A stretch of 64,000 nt of DNA from JALORV01 sp963702595 (GTDB lineage: Bacteria > Pseudomonadota > Gammaproteobacteria > Burkholderiales > Burkholderiaceae_F), in assembly GCA_963702595.1 (NCBI GenBank), contig CAVPDC010000019.1:44104-108103 (forward strand), in the 5' to 3' direction. Below, piece by piece: positions 33,882-42,511 of this stretch (within the stretch, counting starts at the first letter, position 1; the number at the start of each line of letters is the position of its first letter). The translations under genes and the position numbers were made by a program. The notes under the pieces were generated by a model that worked only from the letters and a program-made list of their open reading frames with translations, was not told the origin of the DNA and did not search any database.

Positions 33882-34097
33882 TCAGTCACCGCAACAACCG
33901 CCGACTTGCTGGACGGGCGGGCATTTGATCGTGCCGTAGGAACAGAAAACGCAACAGTCGCCCCGCTTGGGGTGCAGGACAGTTTTGCAGTTCCCGCACT
34001 CATAAAACCACTGGCAGGCGTCCGTGGGCATGGTCTCCGACGCCACATGGCCGCACTCGGGGCAGGTGATGGAGGACTGCAATATGACCTTCGTCAT
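33882..34097 (-). CDS. Cys-rich mini-protein (GDCCxFCSYG type), likely metal-binding
   Basis: 71 residues with 11 cysteines. CPEC (12-15) and CGNC (34-37) form a zinc-ribbon-like pair; GDCCVFCSYG (46-55) with C59 and the terminal CC (68-69) form a second cluster. Similar small proteins with a GDCCVFCSYG block are, to my knowledge, found near heavy-metal resistance genes. No membrane segment. Start at ATG 34097 (a longer start at 34115 is possible); the Shine-Dalgarno is weak. A metal-binding or metal-delivery role is inferred from composition. Confidence 0.75.
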   Translation of the reverse strand: MTKVILQSSITCPECGHVASETMPTDACQWFYECGNCKTVLHPKRGDCCVFCSYGTIKCPPVQQVGGCCGD

Positions 34098-34457
34098 CGC
34101 CGAATGATGCCGCAAAGCACTCCTCCAGGAGGGTCGATAGACAAGCGATAGATCGTGGCAGTTGGACAGAACACAGCTGGGCGTCGCGCGGCTCTCCGGG
34201 CCGAAATAGTCCGCGTCTGCCTCTGTGTCGCAATGAGAGGGGATTGAGACTACGGACCCCGAACCCCGTCGCTGCCGCTTGACGCGCGGGCAGACGCTGG
34301 CTCCGCCTCCGGCCGAATATCGCCCAAAGCCGGCTCGGAGCCATGGCTACCCGATAGCGGATGTTTCGATTCAAACGGTCGCCGCGCGATCTCTGGCGCT
34401 ATGCGAGATAAAGTACTACGGAGTCATGGTGCGTCACGCTGAGCGAGAAATGAGAAT
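34098..34457. other. Intergenic region with no recognised gene
   Basis: Open frames here have atypical composition and no homology I can see. The bases before 34458 (AGATAAAGTACTACGG near 34408) are A/T-rich compared with the rest of the window and may hold the promoter for the transporter gene, but no convincing -35/-10 pair can be assigned. Confidence 0.4.
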
Positions 34458-35507
34458 TTGAAGATCAACCGCGGCATCGCTGCCGCGATCGGCGCTGCGG
34501 CGCTGTTCGGACTCAGCACACCCCTTGCGAAGTCGCTTGTCGGCAGCACTACTCCGCTCCTGCTCGCCGGATTGCTGTACGTTGGCTCGGGGATAGGACT
34601 GGCCGCGCTATTGGTCGTGCGAACGGCTACTGGCGGGCGCAGAAGCATCACGTGGCCGCGTGGAAGCGATGTTTGGTGGCTGTTTGGTGCCGTCGTCACC
34701 GGAGGGGTGCTTGGCCCCTATTTGCTTATGTACGGCCTGCAGGCGACCGATGCCGCGTCGGCGTCACTCATCCTCAATCTCGAAGGCGTTCTTACGGCGC
34801 TGTTGGCGTGGTTTGTATTCAGGGAAAACTTCGACCGTCGAGTCGCTGTCGGGATGGTGCTGATTGTGGCCGGCGGTGCGGTGCTTTCCATCGGGCCAGC
34901 ATTCCGGGCAGAGGGCATGGGCGGGCTGCTGGCGATCGCCGGGGCGTGTCTCGCTTGGGCGATCGACAACAATATGACACGCAGGGTCTCGGTGCATGAC
35001 GCGATGTTCATTGCCTGCGTCAAGGGGCTGGTTGCGGGGACGTTCAGCGTTGCCCTCGCTCTTTCCTATGGCGCCGAGTTGCCGCCAATGTCCGCCATGC
35101 TGCAGGCTGGAGTGCTCGGGTTCGTCGGCTACGGCCTGAGCCTCACACTGTTCGTCGTCGCGCTTCGCGGCCTCGGCACCGCGCGAACGGGCGCCTATTT
35201 CTCTCTGGCGCCATTCATTGGAGCGGCACTCGCGGTGGTACTTGGAGCGCCATTGACCGTGACGCTGGTCGTTGCCGCGTTACTGATGGGTGCTGGGGTG
35301 TGGCTGCATCTGACCGAGCACCACGAGCACCCGCATCACCACATCAGCGTGGAGCACGAGCACCCGCACATCCACGATGAGCACCATCTACATCAGCACG
35401 GCCCAAAATGGGATGGAAGGGAACCGCACTCGCACCCCCACGTTCACGAGCCCCTCGAACACACTCACGCGCACTATCCCGACGTGCATCACCGGCACGA
35501 GCATTGA
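34458..35507 (+). CDS. DMT-family (EamA) transporter with histidine-rich cytoplasmic tail
   Basis: 349 residues, TTG start at 34458. Ten transmembrane helices in two EamA repeats (about 5-140 and 150-283; RENFDRRVAVGMVLIVAGG and APLTVTLVVAALLMGAGV are the repeat ends). The last 66 residues contain 26 His, arranged as HEHPH-like repeats, which should bind Ni, Co, Zn or Cu. EamA proteins move small metabolites; such His tails are otherwise known from nickel/cobalt transporters, so metal efflux or metal-regulated transport is suggested. The Cys-rich mini-protein gene is a near neighbour. Confidence 0.85.
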   Translation: MKINRGIAAAIGAAALFGLSTPLAKSLVGSTTPLLLAGLLYVGSGIGLAALLVVRTATGGRRSITWPRGSDVWWLFGAVVTGGVLGPYLLMYGLQATDAASASLILNLEGVLTALLAWFVFRENFDRRVAVGMVLIVAGGAVLSIGPAFRAEGMGGLLAIAGACLAWAIDNNMTRRVSVHDAMFIACVKGLVAGTFSVALALSYGAELPPMSAMLQAGVLGFVGYGLSLTLFVVALRGLGTARTGAYFSLAPFIGAALAVVLGAPLTVTLVVAALLMGAGVWLHLTEHHEHPHHHISVEHEHPHIHDEHHLHQHGPKWDGREPHSHPHVHEPLEHTHAHYPDVHHRHEH

Positions 35508-35675
35508 AGTCGGGACGCGGTGCGCGTGTTGGTCCTGATCTCGTGATGTTGCGTCAATGGCTACACTCTCGCGGTAATGACGGAACGATCGGAGGATAGC
35601 TCACGTCCACCCCGCGGAACTCGTAACGACGCGCTTCTGGACAGACGCTGTTTCCGCCAGAACACTCCTCGCCCG

Positions 35676-37178
35676 ATGACAGCCCGCCTAGCCCTGCAGG
35701 GAGTCACCAAGCGCTTCGGCGAGACACTCGCCAACGACGCGATCTCGCTCGAGGTGATGCCGGGTGAGATCGTCGCAGTCCTTGGCGAAAACGGCGCCGG
35801 CAAGAGCACGCTGATGAAGATCGTCTACGGCGTCGTGCGGCCCGACGCGGGGCGCATGTTCATCGATGGCCGTGAAGTGGGCATCGACAGTCCGGCCCAG
35901 GCCCGTGCGCTCGGCATTGCGATGGTCTTCCAGCACTTCGTGCTGTTCGATTCGCTGACGCTGGCCGAGAACGTCGCGCTCGGTTTGCCGCCGGAGCCGC
36001 TGGCCGCGCTCTCCGCGCGCATGCTGGAGCTGGCGCAGCGCTATGACCTCGAGGCCGATCCGGCCAAGCGCGTGCACGATCTGTCAGTCGGCGAGCGGCA
36101 GCGCGTCGAGATCCTGCGCGCGCTGATGACGGCACCGCGCCTGCTGATCCTCGACGAACCGACCTCGGTACTGAAGCCGCAGGCAATCGAGCGGCTGTTC
36201 GGAACGCTGGAGCGACTCGCGGCAGATGGCGTCAGCGTGCTTTTCATCAGCCACAAGCTGGACGAGATCCGCCGCGTGACGCATCGCTGCGCGGTGCTGC
36301 GTGGCGGTCGCCTGGTCGCGACCGTCGATCCGCGCAAGGAGACCGAAGCAAGCCTCGCGCGGCTGATGATCGGCGCCGACCCGCCGGCCATCGCGGCCCA
36401 CGACTCGCCGCCCGGCGACGTAGCACTCTCCGTCACTGGGCTGGACACCACGCACGCGGCGGAGCGGCAGCACTGGCTGCACGGCCTCGACCTCGACGTG
36501 CGCCGTGGCGAAATCGTCGGCATCGCAGGTGTCTCGGGCAACGGACAGGCGGCGCTGATGGCCGCGCTGTCGGGTGAATGGATCGAGGCGAAGGGCTCGA
36601 TCCGCCTGTTCGGCGACGAAGTAAAGCGGGTGCCGACGCTGGGCCGCCGTGCACTGGGCTTGCGCTATATCCCGGAAGAACGCCTCGGGCACGGTGCCGT
36701 CACGGCGCTGTCGCTGCAGGAAAACGTCGTGCTGACGCGCGACACACTGCGCGCGGGCGGCTTCGTTCACGGCAGTGAGGCGCGCCGCCTCGCGGCGAGG
36801 CTGATCGATCGATTCGCGGTAAGGACGACGGGGCCTGATGCGGCGGCGGGAAGTCTTTCGGGCGGCAACCTGCAGAAGTTCATTGTCGGGCGCGAGATCG
36901 AGGCGCAGCCACGCGTGCTGCTGGTCAATCAACCGACCTGGGGCGTCGATGTCGGCGCCGCGGCGGCGATCCGCAACGAACTGATCGCGCTGCGCAAGGC
37001 AGGTTGCGCGATTCTCGTCGTCTCCGAAGACCTCGACGAGTTGTTCGAACTGAGCGACCGGCTGTTCGTCATGTCCAAGGGGCGCCTGTCGCCCGGCGTG
37101 CGGCCGGGCGAGATCAGCGTGCAGGACATCGGCCGCTGGATGTCCGGGCTGTGGCCGCAACATGAGGTCGAGGCATGA
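35676..37178 (+). CDS. Nucleoside-type ABC importer, ATP-binding protein (two ABC domains)
   Basis: 500 residues from ATG 35676. Two ATPase domains: the first has Walker A GENGAGKST (37-45), signature LSVGERQR and Walker B LLILDEPT; the second has the degenerate Walker A GVSGNGQA and signature LSGGNLQK, as in sugar- and BMP-type transporter ATPases (NupA/YufO/RbsA). Energises uptake through the two permeases that follow. The upstream start near 35577 has no ribosome site. The next permease starts about 70 bases downstream, with only a 25-codon overlapping frame between. Confidence 0.9.
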   Translation: MTARLALQGVTKRFGETLANDAISLEVMPGEIVAVLGENGAGKSTLMKIVYGVVRPDAGRMFIDGREVGIDSPAQARALGIAMVFQHFVLFDSLTLAENVALGLPPEPLAALSARMLELAQRYDLEADPAKRVHDLSVGERQRVEILRALMTAPRLLILDEPTSVLKPQAIERLFGTLERLAADGVSVLFISHKLDEIRRVTHRCAVLRGGRLVATVDPRKETEASLARLMIGADPPAIAAHDSPPGDVALSVTGLDTTHAAERQHWLHGLDLDVRRGEIVGIAGVSGNGQAALMAALSGEWIEAKGSIRLFGDEVKRVPTLGRRALGLRYIPEERLGHGAVTALSLQENVVLTRDTLRAGGFVHGSEARRLAARLIDRFAVRTTGPDAAAGSLSGGNLQKFIVGREIEAQPRVLLVNQPTWGVDVGAAAAIRNELIALRKAGCAILVVSEDLDELFELSDRLFVMSKGRLSPGVRPGEISVQDIGRWMSGLWPQHEVEA

Positions 37179-37248
37179 GCGCCGCAAGGCCGTTCCGAAG
37201 GCGCTCGCGTCCTCCGCGGTGGGCCCGCGCGCACGGCGCGGAGGCAAC

Positions 37249-38331
37249 ATGAATTTGCCGATTGCGCTGGTGCCGCGTACGGAGCCCGCTCGCACGATGC
37301 AATGGGCGTCGCCGCTGTTGGCCATCGTGCTCACGCTGCTGGCGGGTGCGCTGCTGTTCGCAATGATGGGACAGGACCCGGTGCAGGGACTGAAAGTCTT
37401 CCTGTGGGATCCTCTGGCGACGCGGCGCGGCTGGTCCGAACTCGGTCTCAAGGCCACGCCACTGATCCTCTGCGCCGTCGGTCTGGCTGTGTGCTTTCGC
37501 GCCAACGTCTGGAACATCGGTGCCGAGGGGCAGCTGATTGCCGGTGCCATCGCCGGCGGAGGCATCGCGCTGCTGGCAACGCGCTACAGCACCGGCGTGT
37601 TCGTGCCCGCGGTCCTGGCCGCTGCCGCGCTGGGCGGGGCTGCGTGGGCGGCGATCACCGCGTGGCTGCGCGACCGCTTTCACGCCAACGAGATCCTCGT
37701 CAGTCTGATGCTGGTCTACGTGGCGCAATTGCTGCTGGCGTGGCTGGTGCAAGGCCCGTGGAAGGATCCGGAGGGCTTCGGCTTCCCGCAGTCGAAGCTC
37801 TTCGAATCGGCGGCGCGCATGCCCATCGTGCTGGCCGGCACCCGTCTGAATATCGGCTTCGTGCTCGCGCTCGTGGCGGCTGGAGCGCTGTGGCTGATGC
37901 TCGGGCGCATGGTGATCGGCTTCCAGCTGAAGGTGGCCGGACTCGCGCCGCTCGCGGCGCGCTATGCCGGATTCTCGGAGCGGCGCCTGCTGTGGTTTGC
38001 GCTGCTGCTGAGCGGTGCGCTCGCCGGCCTCGCCGGTGGCCTCGAGGCCGCCGGCCCCATCGGCCAGCTGACGCCGACGATCTCGCCGGGCTACGGCTTT
38101 GCCGCGATCATCGTCGCCTTTGTCGGGCGCCTGCACCCGGTCGGCATCGTCTTTGCCTCGTTCGTCATGGCGCTGTTCTACATCGGCGGCGAACTGGCCC
38201 AGTCGCGTCTCGGGCTGCCATCGGCGCTGACCGGCGTATACCAAGGGCTGCTGCTGTTCTTCCTGCTCGCCTGCGACACACTGATCCTGTATCGCCCCGT
38301 GTGGCGCAGGCCCATGGCGGTCGACGCATGA
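37249..38331 (+). CDS. Nucleoside-type ABC importer, permease 1
   Basis: 360 residues from ATG 37249, preceded by GGAGG. BPD_transp_2 family: FRANVWNIGAEGQLIAGAI is the conserved cytoplasmic-loop region and about nine to ten membrane helices follow. NupB/YufP-like. Its stop overlaps the ATG of permease 2 as ATGA, so the two are translationally coupled. Forms the membrane channel with permease 2. Confidence 0.92.
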   Translation: MNLPIALVPRTEPARTMQWASPLLAIVLTLLAGALLFAMMGQDPVQGLKVFLWDPLATRRGWSELGLKATPLILCAVGLAVCFRANVWNIGAEGQLIAGAIAGGGIALLATRYSTGVFVPAVLAAAALGGAAWAAITAWLRDRFHANEILVSLMLVYVAQLLLAWLVQGPWKDPEGFGFPQSKLFESAARMPIVLAGTRLNIGFVLALVAAGALWLMLGRMVIGFQLKVAGLAPLAARYAGFSERRLLWFALLLSGALAGLAGGLEAAGPIGQLTPTISPGYGFAAIIVAFVGRLHPVGIVFASFVMALFYIGGELAQSRLGLPSALTGVYQGLLLFFLLACDTLILYRPVWRRPMAVDA

Positions 38332-39248
38332 ACGAGCTCGCGGCCCTCATACCCGCCACGCTCGCCGCCGGCACGCCGCTGCTGCTGGCGGCGATCGGTA
38401 TCGTCGTCAGCGAGAAGAGTGGCGTCGTCAATCTCGGCATCGAAGGGATCATGCTGGTCGCCGCCGTTGCCGGCTTTGGCGCTGCGCATGCGACGGGCGT
38501 GGCCGAGATCGGCTTCATCGCCGGCGCTGCGGCGGGTGCGGCGCTGGCGCTGCTTTTCGCCGGGCTGACGCTCGGCCTGCTGACCAACCAGTACGCGACC
38601 GGACTCGCGCTCGCGCTCTTTGGCGCGGGCCTGTCGGCCTTTCTCGGGCAATCGCTGCAGGGGGAAAGCCTGGCGGCACGCGGGGCCGACGGCATTCCGG
38701 GCCTGCGCGAGGTCCCGCTGCTGGGACCCGCGCTCTTCGCGCAGCACTGGCTGGTCTACGCTGCGCTGCTGATCGTCGCCGCGGTCGCGTGGTTCCTTTA
38801 CCGCACGCGCGCCGGCCTGGTGCTGCGAGCGGTCGGCGAATCGCCTGAGGCGGCGCACGCGCTGGGCATTCCGGTACGTCGCGTCCGTACGCTGGCACTG
38901 GTCTTCGGAGGTGCGTGCGCTGGCCTCGCGGGTGCGTTCCTGTCGATCATCTACACGCCGCTGTGGTCGGAGGGCATGGTGGCCGGGCGCGGCTGGATTG
39001 CGCTGGCGCTCGTCGTGTTCGCCACCTGGCGCCCGGGGCGCGTGCTGTTCGGTGCCTATCTCTTCGGCGGCGTGACGATGCTGCAGTTCCACTTGCAGGG
39101 CAAGGGCATCGACGTGCCGAGCCAGTGGCTGGCGATGACGCCGTACCTGGCTACGATCGTCGTGCTCGCACTGATCTCGCGCAATCCACGCTGGATCCGG
39201 CTCAACATGCCGGCGTCACTTGGCAGGACCTTCAGCCCGAACGCCTGA
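38328..39248 (+). CDS. Nucleoside-type ABC importer, permease 2
   Basis: 306 residues, BPD_transp_2 family, YufQ/NupC-like. Conserved SEKSGVVNLGIEGIML near the N-terminus and RAVGESPEAAHALGIPV in the long cytoplasmic loop that contacts the ATPase; GGACAGLAGAFLSI follows. ATGA overlap with permease 1. The convergent 560-residue gene separates it from the binding-protein gene, so the receptor has its own promoter. Confidence 0.92.
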   Translation: MNELAALIPATLAAGTPLLLAAIGIVVSEKSGVVNLGIEGIMLVAAVAGFGAAHATGVAEIGFIAGAAAGAALALLFAGLTLGLLTNQYATGLALALFGAGLSAFLGQSLQGESLAARGADGIPGLREVPLLGPALFAQHWLVYAALLIVAAVAWFLYRTRAGLVLRAVGESPEAAHALGIPVRRVRTLALVFGGACAGLAGAFLSIIYTPLWSEGMVAGRGWIALALVVFATWRPGRVLFGAYLFGGVTMLQFHLQGKGIDVPSQWLAMTPYLATIVVLALISRNPRWIRLNMPASLGRTFSPNA

Positions 39249-39323
39249 GCAAACCCGCGAAGGCGGCCGGCGGATGGTTGTGTGTGCAGGCGAACGGGTG
39301 CGAATTCACCGCGGCGAGCGAAA

Positions 39324-41006
39324 TCACGCCCGCGGCGGGCTGGCAGCGATACCTCGGCTCCATTGGGCCAGTTCATGCTCCAGGCGCAGGCTTGTCACAG
39401 ACGCTTGCGCATAGTTCCGTTCAGAGGGTGCTCCTTTCCTTCGCGCCAAGGCCAGCAGCTCCGCGCGTTCGGCGGGGGTCCAGCCGCGCAGCGGCAGCGC
39501 GGCGAACAACGGCGCGAGCCGCGACCATGCAACGCGCTCGTCGCGCGAAAGCCCGCGCAGGGCCGTCGTTCCGCAGCGGGCCAACGCGATCTCGTTTGCC
39601 CGGGCGAGCGCCTGGTCGCGATCGCCCGGAGCGAGTTCTGCCAGGTAGCCACCCACGCGCAGGCCGATGTGGGTCGGCAACAGCAGCGGCGCAGGATGCT
39701 TCGGGTCCAGGTCAAGAAAGACATGGTGAGAGGCCAGACGGCGGAGCACGTCCGGCGCGGTGCGATAACCCGGGCGAGCGCGTTGTCGCTTCAGCTCCAC
39801 TGCTGCCAGCCGGAGGACTGCGCTCGCACGCGGCCGGAAACCCAGCTTAGTGTAGAACCACCAGGCGCCGGACTCGATGCCTTCTTCATTGCCCAGCCCG
39901 AGCTGGTAGGGCTCGATGCTGAAAGAAGTCACACCCGAGAACGCGTGCAGCGCGGCGAGCCAGCGTGCGAACACATGCGCCGAGGCGCCGCCGCGGAAGG
40001 TCTCGAACGTGTTGAACGAGATCGCGGCCGAACGGCCGAGAAAATCGGCCTGGTGATAGCCGATGGGGACGCCGTTTTGCAGTGTCAGTCCGCCGTATAG
40101 GGCCGGCAGCGCGGCGCGTCGCTCCGGCACCATGCCGATCAGCGCGAAGGCGAGTCCGTTGCCGTCGTCGACGAGCCAGACGTCGCGCGGGTTGCCGTAG
40201 GCGATGGCATCGAGATCACGCTGGCGCGTGATCATCGCGCCGTGCGCCAGCGCGAGCAGTGCCTCCGCGTCGCGCGCCGGCGCGCGACGGATCGAACGCG
40301 GGGCGCGTGCGACTTCGCTGCGCAGTTCTGGTCGCCCGCGCGGCAGCGCTGCTGTCTGCCAGGCGCGCGGTGCACGGGGGAAATGCGCGAGCGTGCGCGA
40401 CGGGACACCCGGCGCCGGCAGCAGTTCACAACTCGGGTTGATGGCGTCGTAGAACGCCTCGCGTGTGACTTCGGTGCCTGGCATTGCCGCGACGCGCTCG
40501 ATGACGAAGGTGGCATCGCTGCGCCGGCCGCGCAGGCGGTCGAGCGCCTCGTAGCCCGGCAGGTGTGCCTCGCGCAGCGCGTGCGCTTCGATCGGCGTCA
40601 CCAGCGCCGGCAACAGCTTGGCCAGGGACCGTTCGGCTTCGTCGTCGCTGCGGTCGAGGCGCAGCGCACCGGGCCAGCGCGCGGCGATCCAGCGCGCCGT
40701 GGGGTAGAAGAACGGAAACCACGTCAAGGTTCCCGCGATGCCGGAGTACGCCAGTGCCTCCCTGTGCGCGTGCAGGTCGCGGCGCCGGCTGAAACCGGCG
40801 AGCATCGATTCGACCTGCCGCAGGAGCACGGCGCTGTCCGGGTAGGCGCGCAGAAAGCACAGCGCTTCGTGCAGGCGGCGCACCTGCTCCGGCGTGGCGA
40901 GCGCCGTCTGCGCGAGAGTGCGGAGCAGGGTCAGCTTGGCGACGGCGATATCTGCGCCGTACCGGTCTCGAGATCGTTCAAGGGCGGCGAGCGAGCGGGC
41001 AGACAT
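39324..41006 (-). CDS. 560-residue protein of unknown function with a GNAT-like segment (paralogue A)
   Basis: 560 residues from ATG 41006; earlier in-frame residues are excluded because they run into the binding-protein promoter. The N-terminal 200 residues are helical and Arg/Leu-rich (LCFLRAYPDSAVLLRQVE, SGIAGT). The middle (about 300-420) resembles an acetyltransferase fold: LYGGLTLQNGVPIGYH, FETFRGGASAHVFARW, then ESGAWWFYTKLGFRPR, where the FYxKLGF end is a GNAT hallmark. Clearly homologous to the gene at 52656-54332 across its whole length. Lies convergent to the permease gene and divergent from the BMP receptor gene. Function unknown. Confidence 0.8.
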   Translation of the reverse strand: MSARSLAALERSRDRYGADIAVAKLTLLRTLAQTALATPEQVRRLHEALCFLRAYPDSAVLLRQVESMLAGFSRRRDLHAHREALAYSGIAGTLTWFPFFYPTARWIAARWPGALRLDRSDDEAERSLAKLLPALVTPIEAHALREAHLPGYEALDRLRGRRSDATFVIERVAAMPGTEVTREAFYDAINPSCELLPAPGVPSRTLAHFPRAPRAWQTAALPRGRPELRSEVARAPRSIRRAPARDAEALLALAHGAMITRQRDLDAIAYGNPRDVWLVDDGNGLAFALIGMVPERRAALPALYGGLTLQNGVPIGYHQADFLGRSAAISFNTFETFRGGASAHVFARWLAALHAFSGVTSFSIEPYQLGLGNEEGIESGAWWFYTKLGFRPRASAVLRLAAVELKRQRARPGYRTAPDVLRRLASHHVFLDLDPKHPAPLLLPTHIGLRVGGYLAELAPGDRDQALARANEIALARCGTTALRGLSRDERVAWSRLAPLFAALPLRGWTPAERAELLALARRKGAPSERNYAQASVTSLRLEHELAQWSRGIAASPPRA

Positions 41007-41171
41007 CGGAAGGGGCCGGAAGCGAGCGATGAACGGAAGATTGGCGCCGGGAGTGTCGCACGGCCGGTGGGGAATGCCCGAGAGCCAGCGCAATGGTCTT
41101 CGGCTCTAGAATCCCGCGCTTCGCAGCGCCGCTGCGCCCTTCACCCCAACCTCTGCGCGGAGTACGTCCCG

Positions 41172-42311
41172 ATGAAACGCCCAGCCTCACTGATTCCTGT
41201 CGCCCTGGCGGCGCTGCTGCTGGCCGCCTGCGGCAAGCCGGAGACGCCTGCACCGAAGGCCGAACCGGCCAAGCAGGCGGCAGCCGCGCCGGCGCCCAAG
41301 GCCGAACCGCTGAAGATCGGCTTCGTCTATGTCAGCCCGGTCGGTGACGCCGGATGGACATCGCAGCACAACGCAGGACGACTGGCGCTGGAACAGGCAC
41401 TGGGCGACAAGGTCAAGACCAGCTTCGTCGAAAAGGTGCCCGAAGGCGCCGACGCCGAGCGCGTGATCCGCGACCTCGCGCAGCAGGGCAACACGCTGAT
41501 CTTCACGACGTCGTTCGGCTTCATGAACCCGACGATCAAGGTGGCCGAGGAGTTCCCGAACACGAAGTTCGAACACGCGACCGGCTACAAGACCTCCGCC
41601 AACGTCAACACCTACAACGCACGCTTCTACGAGGGACGCTACCTGGCGGGCATGGTGGCCGGCCGGATGAGCAAGTCCGGCACGCTCGGCTACGTGGCGG
41701 CGTTCCCGATCCCGGAGGTCCTGCAAGGCATCAATGCGTTCACGCTCGGCGCGCGCGCGGTCAACCCGAAGGCGCAGGTGCGTGTGGTCTGGGTCAACAG
41801 CTGGTACGACCCTGGCAAGGAGCGCGACGCCGCCAACACGCTGATGGGGCAGGGAGCTGACGTCGTCACTCATCACACCGACTCGACGGCGACGGTCGCG
41901 GTGGCGGAGGAGAAGGGCAAGATGGCGATCGCCTACCACTCCGACATGCGCAAGTTCGGGCCGAATGCCCAGCTTGCAGCGGTCACGCACCACTGGGGCG
42001 ACTACTACACCGCGCGTGCTAAAGCCGTGATGGACGGCACTTGGAAGGTCGCGCCGGTCTGGGGCGGCATCAAGGAAGGCTTCATCAAGCTGGAAGGGCT
42101 GTCGGACAAGCTGCCGAAGGAACTGGTGGATGAAGTGAAGAAGCGCGAGGATGACATCCGCGCCGGCACGTTCCACCCGTTCACGGGTCCGATCAAGACC
42201 AGCGAAGGCAAGGACGTCATTGCCAGCGGCGCGCTCACTGACGAGCAGCTGGGCAAGATGGATTACTACGTCGCCGGCGTGGTCGGCAAAGTGCCGAGTG
42301 GTGGCAAGTAA
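41172..42311 (+). CDS. BMP-family ABC transporter substrate-binding lipoprotein
   Basis: 379 residues from ATG 41172. Lipobox LLAAC, lipidated Cys20, followed by a Pro/Ala/Lys linker. The basic-membrane-protein (Med/PnrA) fold is clear: IGFVYVSPVGDAGWTSQHNAGR, TTSFGFMNP, GYVAAFPIPEVLQGINAF, VWVNSWYDPGKE, HHTDSTATV. These receptors bind purine nucleosides. Pairs with the ATPase and permeases at 35676-39248, from which it is separated by a convergent gene. A TCTAGAAT -10-like element lies near 41105. Confidence 0.93.
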   Translation: MKRPASLIPVALAALLLAACGKPETPAPKAEPAKQAAAAPAPKAEPLKIGFVYVSPVGDAGWTSQHNAGRLALEQALGDKVKTSFVEKVPEGADAERVIRDLAQQGNTLIFTTSFGFMNPTIKVAEEFPNTKFEHATGYKTSANVNTYNARFYEGRYLAGMVAGRMSKSGTLGYVAAFPIPEVLQGINAFTLGARAVNPKAQVRVVWVNSWYDPGKERDAANTLMGQGADVVTHHTDSTATVAVAEEKGKMAIAYHSDMRKFGPNAQLAAVTHHWGDYYTARAKAVMDGTWKVAPVWGGIKEGFIKLEGLSDKLPKELVDEVKKREDDIRAGTFHPFTGPIKTSEGKDVIASGALTDEQLGKMDYYVAGVVGKVPSGGK

Positions 42312-42322
42312 GCGGCAGGACG

Positions 42323-42468
42323 TTGCCGCGCGCGTCGTTGGAATTGGGGCCGCTCTTCGACGTGCGCGTGTTCAAAGACGCGATCATCGACGGCGGGCGC
42401 TGCCGCTGTCCGTTGTCGAGCAGAACGTCGATCGCTGGATCGCCGCCGAGAAAGCGCGCGGTGGCTGA
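42323..42468 (+). pseudogene. Possible decayed coding fragment downstream of the BMP receptor
   Basis: The first part reads LFDVRVFKDAIIDGG in one frame, then SVVEQNVDRWIAAEKARGG and a stop in the next, joined by a one-base shift near 42400. The amino-acid composition of both pieces looks protein-like, with a natural C-terminus, but I cannot name the family. Could be chance. Confidence 0.25.
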
Positions 42469-42511
42469 TCAGTCCGCCCGCGCGGTGGGCGTGCCCCGGC
42501 AAGCAGTCGTC

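Noticed and set aside
35334..35505. CAC/CAT-rich repeat at the end of the DMT gene as a non-coding repeat or array
   Set aside because: It is explained by the His-rich coding tail: the reading frame is intact and ends in a normal stop.
37175..37252. 25-codon frame MSAARPFRRR... between the ATPase and permease genes, overlapping both by ATGA-type junctions
   Set aside because: Arg/Pro-rich with no hydrophobic or domain character; the permease has its own GGAGG site, so the overlap is likely chance.
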